Notes: a model not told the origin generated them from the sequence alone. A DNA stretch of 64,000 nt from Pseudomonadota bacterium (GCA_021818505.1 JAKADX010000013.1:1-64000), one strand, 5' to 3'; shown: positions 15,870 to 25,709, counted from the stretch's first letter. Program-made: numbers and translations.

Positions 15870-17929
15870 GCATCAGGCTCCTCAACGAGACGGATCATCG
15901 CATCGACGCCGACAGCGCCGAGTCCCCGCGGGCGGACGATAATCGGGTTGACCTCCAGTTCCAGCAGTCGGTCGATCATGCCAAGCGCACAGGCTTGCAC
16001 GGCCTGGACTGCCGCAACCAGTGCGTCCAGGTCGCCGGCCTCCCTGCCCCGATATCCCCGGAGCAGTCGCGCGGCGCGCAGCGAAAGGAGCGCGGCGCGA
16101 ATCTCGGTCTCGTTCGCCGGCAGCATCATCACCGCCCGGTCGCCGATGAGTTCCGCGAGCACCCCGCCCGAGCCGAGGGCAATGTAGGAGCCGACTTCCG
16201 GGTCGCGGGCGACGCCGACGATGATCTCGGCCACGCCATCGCTGACCATTCGCTCGACCACCAGCACCGGCCCCAATGGTGCCAAAGCCTTCGCCGCCTC
16301 GGTCACGGCGGCACGCGAACGCAGGTTCAGTCTCACGGCGCCGATTTCGGTCTTGTGGGCGAGGCCGCCGCCGACCGCCTTCAAGGCCACCGGGAACCCA
16401 AGAGCTTCGGCCGCATCCGCCGCCTCCGCGGTAGTACGGACACGGCGGGCGGGCGGGATATCCAGCCCATGCGCCGCCAGCAGCCGCTTCGCCCTATCCT
16501 CATCGAGGAGGCAGTGCGCACCCCGAGGCGCAATCTGTGTCAATGGTTCGGAGACTTCGGACCCCGCACCGCCGATGTCACAGGCGGCCTCGATTGCCTC
16601 CAGCGCCTCGTCGATGCCTGTCAGGGGCACCAGCCCGGCGTCCGCCAGCCACGTCGCACGTGCCTCCGGCAGGCATTCGGGCAGCGTCGCGATCACCACC
16701 GCTGGCCGGCCCGTCCGGGCGCGTGCCTTGGCGAGCGCGGCCGCCGCGACGACCCAATCGGCTGAATCACATCGGTCGTCGCGTGGAAAGTCGAGAATGA
16801 GAGCGGTGAGGTCGAAGCCGCAGCCAAGCATGGCGACGAAGGTGGATTCCAGAGCGGGTTCGTTTGCCCAGTAAAATGTATGGTAGTCCAGCGGGTTGGA
16901 TACGGTGACCAGTGACGGGAGGGTCCCGGCCACTGTCGCGCGCTCGCTGGGCGAGAGTTCGCGCAAGCGGATGCGGCGCCCCGCGGCACGGTCGGCCATC
17001 AACGCCGCCTCGCCGCCCGAACAGCTCATCGAGGCGATGTCGCGACCGGGCAGCGGTCCGACGAAGTGCAACAGCTTCAGCGTCTCGATCAATGCGGGGA
17101 GCGATCTCACCCCGGCGATGCCGAGGCGGCGGAAGAATGCTGCAACGGCCGCGTCCGCGCCAGCGAGCGAGGCGGTATGGCTCACTGCCAGCCGGGCCCC
17201 CTCCGGCGATCCGCCGGTCTTGAGCGCCACGATCGGCGTGCCCCGTGCGCGCGCCCGACTTGCGGCTGCCGCGAACCCGGCATGGTCGGCGATGCCCTCG
17301 ATGTGAAGGCCGATCGCGCTGACCCGGGGGTCATCGACGAGGGCTGTGATCGCATCGGCAAGTCCGACGGTCGCCTGGTTGCCGAGCGTAATCACATGGG
17401 CGATCGGCAGGGCGCGCCGCTGCATGGTCAGGTTGCAGCCGATATTGCCGGACTGCGTGATGATGCCGACACCTCGTTCGACCGGCATCCCGCCATGCTG
17501 GTCGGGCCAGAGTGCCACCCTGTCGAGGTAATTCAGGTGGCCGTAGCAATTGGGTCCGAGCACCGGCATTTCGCCGGCCGCTGCGGCCAGCGCCGCCTGC
17601 CGCGCCGCCCCTTCGGTGCCAGCCTCGGCAAAGCCGGCGGCATATGCCACCGCGCCGCCTGCACCCATGCGTGAGAGGTCGCGGACGCAGGCGACGGTCG
17701 CATCACGATTGACAGCGAGGAAGGCTGCGTCGGGCGCGCCCGGCAGGTCCGCGAGCGTCCGGTAGGCGGGAAGGCCTTCGATCGACGTTGCGGTGGGATG
17801 CACCGGCCAGATCGCGCCAGGGTAGCCAAGCCGGCGGTTCTGGCGGATGACCTCCGCGGCCGGCTTGCCGCCCACCACGGCGATGCAACGCGGACGCAGC
17901 AGCCGCGAGAGGTCGGGCATGGTCAGCAC
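15866..17929 (-). CDS. ADP-forming (NDP) acyl-CoA synthetase, probable gamma-butyrobetaine/carnitine CoA ligase
   Basis: 687 residues with the fused acetate-CoA ligase (ADP-forming) architecture: CoA-binding domain (1-130, IAVVGGKPAAE and GPNCYGHLNY), succinyl-CoA-synthetase-like flavodoxin domains (GIITQSGNIG), and the phospho-histidine loop SHTASLAG. An ATP-grasp domain makes up the C-terminal third (GFPVALKAVGGGLAHKTEIGAV, then LEVNPIIV). It forms acyl-CoA with ATP going to ADP and phosphate. A GTG at 17929 or an ATG at 17920 can start it; the GTG overlaps the upstream stop by seven bases and the ATG sits just clear. Placement between an acyl-CoA dehydrogenase and a CaiD-like hydratase implies it activates the trimethylammonium acid, a job usually done by CaiC or CaiB. 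Substrate is inferred. Confidence 0.85.
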   Translation of the reverse strand: MLTMPDLSRLLRPRCIAVVGGKPAAEVIRQNRRLGYPGAIWPVHPTATSIEGLPAYRTLADLPGAPDAAFLAVNRDATVACVRDLSRMGAGGAVAYAAGFAEAGTEGAARQAALAAAAGEMPVLGPNCYGHLNYLDRVALWPDQHGGMPVERGVGIITQSGNIGCNLTMQRRALPIAHVITLGNQATVGLADAITALVDDPRVSAIGLHIEGIADHAGFAAAASRARARGTPIVALKTGGSPEGARLAVSHTASLAGADAAVAAFFRRLGIAGVRSLPALIETLKLLHFVGPLPGRDIASMSCSGGEAALMADRAAGRRIRLRELSPSERATVAGTLPSLVTVSNPLDYHTFYWANEPALESTFVAMLGCGFDLTALILDFPRDDRCDSADWVVAAAALAKARARTGRPAVVIATLPECLPEARATWLADAGLVPLTGIDEALEAIEAACDIGGAGSEVSEPLTQIAPRGAHCLLDEDRAKRLLAAHGLDIPPARRVRTTAEAADAAEALGFPVALKAVGGGLAHKTEIGAVRLNLRSRAAVTEAAKALAPLGPVLVVERMVSDGVAEIIVGVARDPEVGSYIALGSGGVLAELIGDRAVMMLPANETEIRAALLSLRAARLLRGYRGREAGDLDALVAAVQAVQACALGMIDRLLELEVNPIIVRPRGLGAVGVDAMIRLVEEPDA

Positions 17930-19083
17930 CCGAGCGGGCGCAGCAGCTCACGCGCGATGATGTGTCGCTGGATTTCGCTGGTGCCGTCCCAGATGCGCTC
18001 GACCCGCGCGTCGCGCCAGAACCGTTCGAGCGGCAGGTCGTCCATCAATCCCATGCCGCCGTGAATCTGGATCGCCTCATCGGTCACACGCGCCAGCGTC
18101 TCGGTCGCAAACAGTTTGGCCTGCGCGATCTCGCGATTTGCCGGAAAGCCCTGATCCAGACGCCATGCAGCCGAGAGAGTAAGCAGGTCGGCAGCGTCGA
18201 TTGCGGTGGCCATGTCGGCAAGCTTGAAGCTGACGCCCTGATAGCGGCCGATCGGATGGCCGAACTGCCTGCGATGCGCCGCATGCGTCAGGGCGAGGTC
18301 GAAGGCGCGGCGCGCACGGCCGACACTCATCGCCGCAACGGTCAGGCGCGTCGCGTAGAGCCAGGTGTTGGCAATATCAAATCCATGATCCGGCTCGCCG
18401 AGCACCTGCGAGTTCGTGACCCGGCAATCGTCGAATGTCAGGACGCAGTTGTGATAGCCGCGATGTGAGACGGAACGGTAGCCTTGGCGGATCTCGAATC
18501 CCGGAGTACCGCGGTCGATGAGAAAGCAGGTCATGCGACTGCTTTGTCGGCCCCCGCTATTCGTCTCTCCGGTGGCAGCAAACAAGATCACGAAATCGGC
18601 AATGTCCGCGTGACTGATGAAGTGCTTTGTGCCGTTGATAATCCAATCGCTGCCGGTGCGACGCGCAAAGGTTTTCATGCTGCGGATGTCGGAGCCGGCT
18701 TCCGGTTCCGTCATTGCCAGCGCGTCCATTTTCTCGCCGCGCACGCTGGGCAGCAGATAGCGCTCTCGCTGCTCGGCATTGCAGGCGCAGAGGATGTTTG
18801 ACGGACGGCCCCACCAGGTGCTCAGTGCCATGGACGTGCGGCCGAGTTCGCGCTCCAGCAGCGCCAGGCTGACGTTGTCGAGGCCGCCGCCGCCAAATTC
18901 GGCCGGAATGTTGGGAGCGTAGAACCCGAGCGCCTGAACCTTGTCCTGGATCGCCCGGCCGATCGCGCGTGGCAGTTCGCCGCTGCGCTCAACGTCCTGT
19001 TCCAGCGGATAAAGCTCACGTTCCACAAAGTCGCGCACGGTACGAACGATCAGCGATTGCTCGTCGGTCAGCGTAAAGTTCAT
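17923..19083 (-). CDS. Acyl-CoA dehydrogenase, probable gamma-butyrobetainyl-CoA dehydrogenase
   Basis: 386-residue FAD flavoprotein. Visible are the N-terminal helical domain, the FAD/substrate motif LAMTEPEAGSDI, the ISHADIADF strand region and the C-terminal IQIHGGMGLMDDLPLERFWRD. The terminal motif is IWDGTSEIQRHIIAREL. Where most short-chain acyl-CoA dehydrogenases have Tyr-Glu-Gly-Thr with Glu as base, this one has Trp-Asp-Gly-Thr, so the base may be Asp. The ATG at 19083 (MNFTLTDEQ) overlaps the upstream stop by four bases; the longer upstream frame is antisense. In this operon it should oxidise gamma-butyrobetainyl-CoA to crotonobetainyl-CoA, the aerobic opposite of the CaiA reductase reaction. 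Confidence 0.87.
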   Translation of the reverse strand: MNFTLTDEQSLIVRTVRDFVERELYPLEQDVERSGELPRAIGRAIQDKVQALGFYAPNIPAEFGGGGLDNVSLALLERELGRTSMALSTWWGRPSNILCACNAEQRERYLLPSVRGEKMDALAMTEPEAGSDIRSMKTFARRTGSDWIINGTKHFISHADIADFVILFAATGETNSGGRQSSRMTCFLIDRGTPGFEIRQGYRSVSHRGYHNCVLTFDDCRVTNSQVLGEPDHGFDIANTWLYATRLTVAAMSVGRARRAFDLALTHAAHRRQFGHPIGRYQGVSFKLADMATAIDAADLLTLSAAWRLDQGFPANREIAQAKLFATETLARVTDEAIQIHGGMGLMDDLPLERFWRDARVERIWDGTSEIQRHIIARELLRPLGC

Positions 19084-20576
19084 GCCCCCAGTCCCAGCTT
19101 GATCGCGCGTCCCGCGTCGCTTGGTCGCGGCAGTCCGGCATGTGCCGCCACCAATTCGTCCAAGCGGCTGCGGACGTCCGGCAACGCGGCGGAGGCGCGG
19201 CCAGACCTGGTATCGACGTGCACAAGCATTTGCTCGCAGGTTGCTGCGGGAACGTCGTCCGCGCTGCGATAGAGCGTCTGCCAAATGTGCAGTCGCTTGG
19301 CGTCCGCCCCAAGCACCTGCACTGTCACATGGAACGATGCGTCGCGCCGCAGTTCGCGCAGATGCTGCATGTGCGTTTCCACAGTGTAATAGCTGTGCCC
19401 GTTCGCCACGTAGTCGGGGTCGGCGCCGATCAGGCCAAGCAACGCGTCCGAGGCTTGGCTGAACACTTGCAGGTATCGACTTTCGTTCATGTGGCCGTTG
19501 TAGTCGATCCAGCCCGGCTCGACGCGCCCGCTGAACAGACGCAGCGGCCCGGCAGCGCCATCTGGCGGTGTCGGCTGGTGCGGACGTGCGCCCCACAGGC
19601 CCCGTTCGTGCTGCGCCAGCACTGCACCGGCGCCATAGTCATTCGCCTTCAGCGCCTGGATAATGCCCACGAGGCACGAATCGCGCAGCCGCTCCAGCTC
19701 GCGGATCGACAGGTCACCTGCCTGCGTGTCGGATTGCGCGACGATCCGATTGAGCAGCGGGCCGTCCAGTTCCGGCACATCGGTCAGCTTCGACCACGGC
19801 CACTTCAGCGCTGGCCCGAACTGCGCCATGAAATGCCGCATCCCCGCCTCACCTCCGGCGATGCGGTAGAGCAGGAACGTGCCCATGAACGCCCATCGCA
19901 ACCCAGGACCGAAGCGGATTGCGTCGTCGATTTCGGCGGCGGTCGCTACGTCGTCGTGGATGAGCCAGAGCGCCTCGCGCCACAATGCTTCCATCAGCCG
20001 GTCCGCGATGAAGCCATCGATTTCGCGGCGCACCATCAACGGCTGCATACCGAGACGGCGGTAGAAGCCCGCAGCCGTCTCCCTGGTTTCGCTACTGGTC
20101 CGCGAGCCGCCGCACACCTCTACCAGCGGCATCAGATAGACCGGATTGAACGGATGTCCGACCACGAATCGGTCCGGGTGTTGCAGGCCGGATTGCAGGC
20201 GGGTCGGCAGCAGCCCTGACGTGGACGATCCGATGACGACGCCGGGCCGCAGTGCCCGCTCAGCCTCGGCCAGCAGTGCGATCTTCAGGTCTTCACGTTC
20301 GGGGAGACTTTCCTGCACGAAATCGGCGGGCGCCGCTGCCTCGGCGAGGTTGCGCACGATACGCCATTGGCCGGGAGGCGGCAGCGGCGCCAGAGTCAGG
20401 CGCGACAGCGCCAGGCGGGCGTTCTCGATGACTTCGCCGACCTTGCGCTCAGCGTCCGGGTCGGGGTCGCAGATCACCGCGTCAAGGCCGTTCAGCACGG
20501 CACGCGCCGCCCAGCCTGCACCGATGACGCCACCGCCGAGAAGACCAACGGTCCTGATCGCGTCCATGGCGCTCAT
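19080..20576 (-). CDS. Fused L-carnitine dehydrogenase / betainyl-CoA thioesterase
   Basis: 498 residues in two parts. Residues 1-320 are a 3-hydroxyacyl-CoA dehydrogenase-type NAD enzyme ([13 protein letters not shown] at 11-23, [25 protein letters not shown]), the pattern of L-carnitine dehydrogenase, which makes 3-dehydrocarnitine. Residues about 345-498 form a hot-dog thioesterase: [14 protein letters not shown] carries the 4HBT-type DYNGHMN motif. In Pseudomonas these are separate genes, cdhA and cdhB; fused forms are known in Rhizobiales. The start at 20576 is ATG, with a second in-frame ATG at 20567. Both ends overlap neighbours by four bases, so it is coupled to the BKACE gene upstream and the dehydrogenase downstream. 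Confidence 0.9.
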   Translation of the reverse strand: MSAMDAIRTVGLLGGGVIGAGWAARAVLNGLDAVICDPDPDAERKVGEVIENARLALSRLTLAPLPPPGQWRIVRNLAEAAAPADFVQESLPEREDLKIALLAEAERALRPGVVIGSSTSGLLPTRLQSGLQHPDRFVVGHPFNPVYLMPLVEVCGGSRTSSETRETAAGFYRRLGMQPLMVRREIDGFIADRLMEALWREALWLIHDDVATAAEIDDAIRFGPGLRWAFMGTFLLYRIAGGEAGMRHFMAQFGPALKWPWSKLTDVPELDGPLLNRIVAQSDTQAGDLSIRELERLRDSCLVGIIQALKANDYGAGAVLAQHERGLWGARPHQPTPPDGAAGPLRLFSGRVEPGWIDYNGHMNESRYLQVFSQASDALLGLIGADPDYVANGHSYYTVETHMQHLRELRRDASFHVTVQVLGADAKRLHIWQTLYRSADDVPAATCEQMLVHVDTRSGRASAALPDVRSRLDELVAAHAGLPRPSDAGRAIKLGLGA

Positions 20577-21469
20577 CCTCGTTTGGTCAGCTTGAGGTTG
20601 GCGCGCACGTCGGCCGGCCCGAGCACGCGTGCGCCCATCGCGGACAGGATCGTTACGGCGCGTTCGACCAGTTGGCCATTGCTGGCAAGCTGACCGCGCG
20701 AGAGGAACAAATTATCCTCCAGCCCGACCCGCACATTGCCACCGGCGAGTGCCGCCATGGCGACGTAGGGAAGCTGCATTCGCCCTATGGAAAAGGCGGA
20801 GAATACCGCGCCGGGCGGAATGGCCCGCACCAGGGATTCGAGCGTCAGCGGATCGTCGGGGGCACCATAGGGGATGCCCAGGCAGAGTTGGATCATCACG
20901 GGATCGTCGATCAGGCCTTCCTGCAGCATCTCCTTGACCATCACCAGATGGCCTGTGTCGAACACCTCCAGTTCGGGGCGCACGCGCAGCGCCTGGATGC
21001 GGCGCGCCATCGCACGCAGCATGGCCGGCGTGTTCACCATGACATAGTCGCCACCGGCGGCGAAATTCATCGAACCGCAGTCGAGCGTGCAGATCTCCGG
21101 TAGCAGTTGCTCGACATGGGCAAGTCGTTCGGATGCGGCGGCCATGTCGGTGCCGGTCTTGCTCGGCGGCAGAGGTTGCTCGACCGGGCCGAGCACGAGA
21201 TCGCCGCCCATCCCAGCCGTCAGGTTCAGCACCACATCGGTGCCGGACGCCCGGATGCGATCGACAACTTCCGCATAGAGCCGGGGGTCGCGTGCCGCCT
21301 TTCCGGTCGCGGGATCGCGGACATGGATATGAGCGATCGCCGCGCCGGCGCGGGCCGCTTCGATCGCGGCATCGGCGATCTGTTGAGGCGTAACAGGCAC
21401 CTTCGCGGATCGACCGGCCGATTCCCCGGCGCCGGTCACCGCGCAGGTGATGAAGACGTCCCAGTTCAT
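20573..21469 (-). CDS. cdhC: BKACE-family 3-dehydrocarnitine:acetyl-CoA trimethylamine transferase (CdhC-like)
   Basis: 298 residues of the beta-keto acid cleavage enzyme family (DUF849). These TIM-barrel zinc enzymes condense a beta-keto acid with acetyl-CoA and release acetoacetate plus a new CoA ester. The zinc-binding His-X-His is H47-I-H49 in [10 protein letters not shown], with a third ligand Glu in [19 protein letters not shown] and DCGSMNFA are further family motifs. Acting on 3-dehydrocarnitine it would yield betainyl-CoA and acetoacetate. The ATG at 21469 ([13 protein letters not shown]) is the natural start; the open frame upstream is not conserved-looking. First gene of the carnitine operon; the promoter should lie in 21470-21633, shared with the divergent pirin gene. 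Confidence 0.88.
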   Translation of the reverse strand: MNWDVFITCAVTGAGESAGRSAKVPVTPQQIADAAIEAARAGAAIAHIHVRDPATGKAARDPRLYAEVVDRIRASGTDVVLNLTAGMGGDLVLGPVEQPLPPSKTGTDMAAASERLAHVEQLLPEICTLDCGSMNFAAGGDYVMVNTPAMLRAMARRIQALRVRPELEVFDTGHLVMVKEMLQEGLIDDPVMIQLCLGIPYGAPDDPLTLESLVRAIPPGAVFSAFSIGRMQLPYVAMAALAGGNVRVGLEDNLFLSRGQLASNGQLVERAVTILSAMGARVLGPADVRANLKLTKRG

Positions 21470-21633
21470 GCGAAAACCCTGTCTTCTGCTGGACCGACCG
21501 TATTGCGCCTTGGGGGTGGCGCGCCAGACCATTTCGACGGCTTGCGCCGGCGGTTTACGATGGTTGCGCCTTCCATCGGCAGGGCTGGTGGCGTATCGGC
21601 ACGTTCATCGAGACCTGAAGGAACGCGTGCCAG

Positions 21634-22494
21634 ATGAGCATACGCACGGTGCGGCGATTGCTGCCGGCGATCCGCGACGATATTGCCGACCTGATCACCC
21701 GGCGTCCGCTGCCGGCGCCCGGGCTGGATCAACTGGACCCGTTCCTGTTCCTCAACCACCACGGGCCACAGACTTATCCACCCGGAAATTCCGGCTTGCC
21801 CTTCGGCCCGCATCCGCATCGCGGCTTCGAGACGGTGACGTTCATCCTCGACGGGGAACTGGCCCACCGGGATTCCGCCGGACACGAGAGCATCATCGGG
21901 GCCGGTGGCGTGCAGTGGATGACGGCGGGCAGCGGCATCGTGCATGAGGAAGTTTCGCCGCGGGATTTCAGGCGGCGCGGCGGCCGGTTGGAGATTCTGC
22001 AACTCTGGGTGAATTTGCCGTCGCGGCTGAAGATGACGCCGCCGCGCTACATCGGTCTGCAAAGCGAGGACCTGGCGACGTTCAGCGAAGATGACGGACG
22101 CGTGACGGGGACGCTCATTTCCGGCGCGTGGTCAGGTCTTGTCGGGCCAGTCCACTCCATGACCGACGTGCAGATGGCCACATTGCAGTTCGCTCCCGAC
22201 GGAGTCCTGCGCGTTTCGGCTGCTCGGGAGCGTACGGTCCTGCTCTATGTCATCCGCGGCGAGCTGAGCGTCAGCGGCACAATGGTATCCCCGTACCATC
22301 TGGTCGAGATGAACGCGGACGGCGACGAGATCGATCTGCGTGCCACGACAGAAGCGTTCATTTTGCTCGGGCATGGAATGCCGTTCAACGAACCGGTGGC
22401 GTGGCACGGGCCCTTTGTCATGAACACGCGCGAGGAAATCATTGCGGCGATCCGCGACTATCAGGCCGGCAGGCTCGGCGGGAGCCTTTCCTAA
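21634..22494 (+). CDS. Pirin-family protein
   Basis: 286-residue bicupin of the pirin family. The N-terminal cupin carries the iron ligands in GPHPHRGFETVT (His60, His62) and a further His-Glu pair in GSGIVHEEVSP, near residue 109, so the quercetinase-like metal site is complete. The C-terminal cupin (about 165-260) is metal-free, as is typical. LEILQLWVNLP is the hallmark inter-domain strand. Pirins act as quercetin 2,3-dioxygenases or redox-sensitive regulatory proteins; which applies here is unknown. It is divergent from the carnitine operon and overlaps the convergent glycosyltransferase gene by four bases at its 3' end. Confidence 0.9.
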   Translation: MSIRTVRRLLPAIRDDIADLITRRPLPAPGLDQLDPFLFLNHHGPQTYPPGNSGLPFGPHPHRGFETVTFILDGELAHRDSAGHESIIGAGGVQWMTAGSGIVHEEVSPRDFRRRGGRLEILQLWVNLPSRLKMTPPRYIGLQSEDLATFSEDDGRVTGTLISGAWSGLVGPVHSMTDVQMATLQFAPDGVLRVSAARERTVLLYVIRGELSVSGTMVSPYHLVEMNADGDEIDLRATTEAFILLGHGMPFNEPVAWHGPFVMNTREEIIAAIRDYQAGRLGGSLS

Positions 22495-25400
22495 GCAACC
22501 GCTTCGACGTGTGTCGCAGCGGTCGGTGTCTGGGCAGGCAATAATTCGACGGCAAGCCACCCGGTACCGTCATGGACATGCAAGGCGGACAGCATTGCGG
22601 AGCACGACCGTACATCAGGGGGTTGCAGCGGGAACAAGAAGTCGAACGTGCAGATAATCTGCAACAGCCGTGATTCGCAGTGTGCCAGTTGACAGACGAT
22701 CCGCCGCACGTCCCCCTCCTCAATCGGCTGGCGCATAACTGTGGTCCCGTTGCATGCGATGTCCACCACCTGGAACTGCCCCTCCGCGGGCACCCAGAAA
22801 TCGAACGCGAGACGCTGCAGGGGACGCGGACTCCAGAGGTGCCAACTGACAACGCTATCGCACCAGCCGTCGTCGCCGAGGCCGCGGACGCGCCCGAGAA
22901 TCCGGGGCAGATCAGGCGGCGGCGCAGCGGCGATCAGATCGGTCAGCGGCGCTGCGTAGTAGTCCGACATCAGTTCGCGGTACGGGGCGTAGAGCAGATC
23001 GACCGCGACGTGCGGTCGCATTTGCGCCGCAGCGCGAATTGCCGTCACGATATCCATCGGTGCTGCCCCTGGCGGGACCGTTACCCCGACGCCGAGAGCG
23101 CGCATGCGCTCACCGACCGCGCCAAAATCGTAGGCGACCGGCGTGAGCCCTGCCTGTAAGCTCTCCGACAGCGTATAGGAAAAGGTCTCCGGAAACACGT
23201 TGAGCAGCAGCGCCACCCGGCATTCGGATTCCACAAGGGCGGTGATCGCATCAGCAGGAGCGTATGGGCCGCGCAGGCTGACATTGCTGTAGCGTTTCAG
23301 TTCCTCATCGCGGTCGCTGTGACCGACAACGACGAACTCGATGTCGTCGTCCCACCGGCTGCAATGCCTGGCGAGTTCGATCAACTTCAGGACCCCCTTT
23401 TGCGGCCCGATCGCCCCCGGCAGTGCCACGCGAAGCGTGTGTCCGTCCCGACGAGAGGTGGGGCTCGGTACCCGCAAATCGCGCGGCGCGAAATGTGGCC
23501 GGACAGTTACCGCCAGGCCGGGAAACAGCTGGGCGTAGCGCGCGGCCGTATCGTGCGATGGAGCGATGACCTGCGCAGCATCACGCAGCAGTCCTTCCCA
23601 TTTGCCCCGCCAGATCTCACCACGCTCGGCATAGTTCGCGAGGTCCGGGTGAATCTGCGGATGGATCGGTCCCTGGCGGACGCAGAGCGTGCATTTCGTG
23701 GCAGGCGGCATTCCGCAATAGCTTGCGCCCGCATCGAGCAGCGTCACCTTCGGACACGCATAGAAAAAATCGTGCAGCGTCACGGCGTAAGGGATGCCTG
23801 AAGCGCGCACGAACTCGGCGACGCCGTCCGGCAGGTCGATCACATGCTGAACGTGCAGAAACCGAGGCGCGAGGTCGAGGATGTCGGCAAGCGCGGCCTC
23901 GGGTGCCGACATGGTGGGGTAGCGCAACGCTTCGTTGCGGTCCGCGCGGCGCAGCAGCAGGCGTGCACCCGAATCGGCATCCCGTTCGCTCACCAGCGCG
24001 AGAACGAGCCATCCTTCATCAGACAGTCTTGCCATCATGTCGATGCTGTGTCGCGCTGCGCCACCATCAAGCTGCAGCGTCACGAACACGGCAATCCGCT
24101 CATGTTGGCGCCAGATCGCCTTCTGCACGGCGTTGCGCGCCCCGTGCAGCGGATCGGTATGCAGAAAGTCGGCGACCAGCGCCTCATAGAACGGGTAGCG
24201 TGTCTGCACCGTGAGCAGGTTGGCCGCGAGCTGTGCGTCCCGTGCGGCAGTGGTGGAGAATGACACCTGGCCGGCGTGGCGAACATAGATGTCGGCGGCG
24301 CAGACGTTGCGCCAGCCGCGCAGCAGTGCGCGCAGCGAGAAATCGTTTTCCTCGCCATAGCCGGTGCCGAACGCTGCGGCGTCGAACATCCCGATGTCGT
24401 CGATGGCCGCGCGCTTGATGAACATGCAGAACCCGTGCGCAGACGGGATGTCGCGCACCACGCCGGCATTCGCCACGCGGCAGAGTTCATCGATCTCCTG
24501 GTATGGCAGGTCCCAGGGATCCGCCGGATCGCCTGGCGGCGTCGGCAGGCTGACGATCGTGGCGTTGTTGGACAACGGCGTCACTGTCGCGATCGCGGCG
24601 TCGGCGTAGGCCGCTCGGTAAAGGCGGTCGAGCAGCAACGGTGGCGCCAGTGTGTCAGCATTGAGCAGCAGCACATCGGCCGTGGAGGACAGCGCCATGC
24701 CGCGATTTGCGCTGGCGACGAAACCGAGATTGGAGTCGTTGCGCAGGAGGTGGATGCGCTTGGCCTCCGCCAAATCCCGCAGCGCTGCGCTTAACGCCGG
24801 CTCAGGCGAGCAGTCGTCGATCACCACGATCCGGTGTGGAATGCGGCTGCTGCCGTCGAGCAGGCTGGCGAGGCAGGCCATCGTCTCCGCCGCGCCCCGA
24901 TACACGGGTACGATGACGTCAATTTCCGGCGCGTGAGGGCGGGGCAGGAATTGGGTTCCGGTAAGTTGGATAGCCGAAGGCAACGCGGACTGCTGCCATG
25001 CCTCCGTCAATATGGGGAGCATTACGGTGCCGAACAGGCGCGCTTCCGGTGATCGGCCGAGGCGGCCCGCCGCGATCGCCGCGCTTGCCACGACGGCGGG
25101 CAACGTGTTCCCGCGCAAGATCGGACCGAATGGCTGGTGGTTGGTGCCGTCGATCGTGATGGTTACCCACTGCGGGCGCGTGTCGGCCGGACGGGGCGGC
25201 AGTGTGATGTCGAAGCCGCCCGCGGCAGCCGGTGCATCGGCAACGGACAACCGGGGCCGCTTGGCCGTATTGTGAACCCGGAGCATTGTGTCGCCGCAGG
25301 CGACATCCATCGCCAGCATCGACCCGGGCCGCAGCGCATCGACCAGCCAGCCGGCGATTCGCTGGTCATCCGCGACCTCGATGGCGCCGCGATAGTCCGA

Positions 25401-25709
25401 GCGGAACGACAGTTCCAGCGGGACAACCCCTGGCAGGTTGCTTGCGAGCTGCAGGCGGTGGGTGATTGCGTCGAAAGCGGATGAGGGGCAGTCGATCTGC
25501 ACTTCGCCATCCGCAGCGACGCGCCATCGGTCATCAGGCAAGCGAACGCCGTCGTACCGGACTGAGGCAATCGGAATCGGCGGTGACAGCCTGACCAACG
25601 CCACCGTGCCGCGGAACACCAAGGCTGCCGTCGGCGCGTCCGGCGCGGCCGCAGTCTTTCGGAGGGAACGGCCGCCTGGACGCGGCTTGGGCGGCTGTGG
25701 GCGGGACAT
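22491..25709 (-). CDS. Multidomain glycosyltransferase (GT2 + GT4)
   Basis: 1072 residues. A basic Pro-rich start and a beta-rich region of unknown type occupy 1-255. A GT2 nucleotide-sugar transferase follows (EIDVIVPVYRG at about 262, LLNADT as the metal-binding Asp-X-Asp region, ending near 490). A GT-B fold transferase of GT4 type spans about 536-900 (FVTLQLDGGAARHS, VALPGAIGPQKGV and the C-terminal FPETFSYTLSESLQAG with the nucleotide-binding Glu). A final beta-rich domain covers 940-1072. Such fusions build cell-surface polysaccharide or decorate proteins. Two catalytic domains imply successive sugar additions. It is isolated from other polysaccharide genes; the nearest GT is at 57.8 kb. 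Acceptor and donor are unknown. Confidence 0.85.
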   Translation of the reverse strand: MSRPQPPKPRPGGRSLRKTAAAPDAPTAALVFRGTVALVRLSPPIPIASVRYDGVRLPDDRWRVAADGEVQIDCPSSAFDAITHRLQLASNLPGVVPLELSFRSDYRGAIEVADDQRIAGWLVDALRPGSMLAMDVACGDTMLRVHNTAKRPRLSVADAPAAAGGFDITLPPRPADTRPQWVTITIDGTNHQPFGPILRGNTLPAVVASAAIAAGRLGRSPEARLFGTVMLPILTEAWQQSALPSAIQLTGTQFLPRPHAPEIDVIVPVYRGAAETMACLASLLDGSSRIPHRIVVIDDCSPEPALSAALRDLAEAKRIHLLRNDSNLGFVASANRGMALSSTADVLLLNADTLAPPLLLDRLYRAAYADAAIATVTPLSNNATIVSLPTPPGDPADPWDLPYQEIDELCRVANAGVVRDIPSAHGFCMFIKRAAIDDIGMFDAAAFGTGYGEENDFSLRALLRGWRNVCAADIYVRHAGQVSFSTTAARDAQLAANLLTVQTRYPFYEALVADFLHTDPLHGARNAVQKAIWRQHERIAVFVTLQLDGGAARHSIDMMARLSDEGWLVLALVSERDADSGARLLLRRADRNEALRYPTMSAPEAALADILDLAPRFLHVQHVIDLPDGVAEFVRASGIPYAVTLHDFFYACPKVTLLDAGASYCGMPPATKCTLCVRQGPIHPQIHPDLANYAERGEIWRGKWEGLLRDAAQVIAPSHDTAARYAQLFPGLAVTVRPHFAPRDLRVPSPTSRRDGHTLRVALPGAIGPQKGVLKLIELARHCSRWDDDIEFVVVGHSDRDEELKRYSNVSLRGPYAPADAITALVESECRVALLLNVFPETFSYTLSESLQAGLTPVAYDFGAVGERMRALGVGVTVPPGAAPMDIVTAIRAAAQMRPHVAVDLLYAPYRELMSDYYAAPLTDLIAAAPPPDLPRILGRVRGLGDDGWCDSVVSWHLWSPRPLQRLAFDFWVPAEGQFQVVDIACNGTTVMRQPIEEGDVRRIVCQLAHCESRLLQIICTFDFLFPLQPPDVRSCSAMLSALHVHDGTGWLAVELLPAQTPTAATHVEAVA

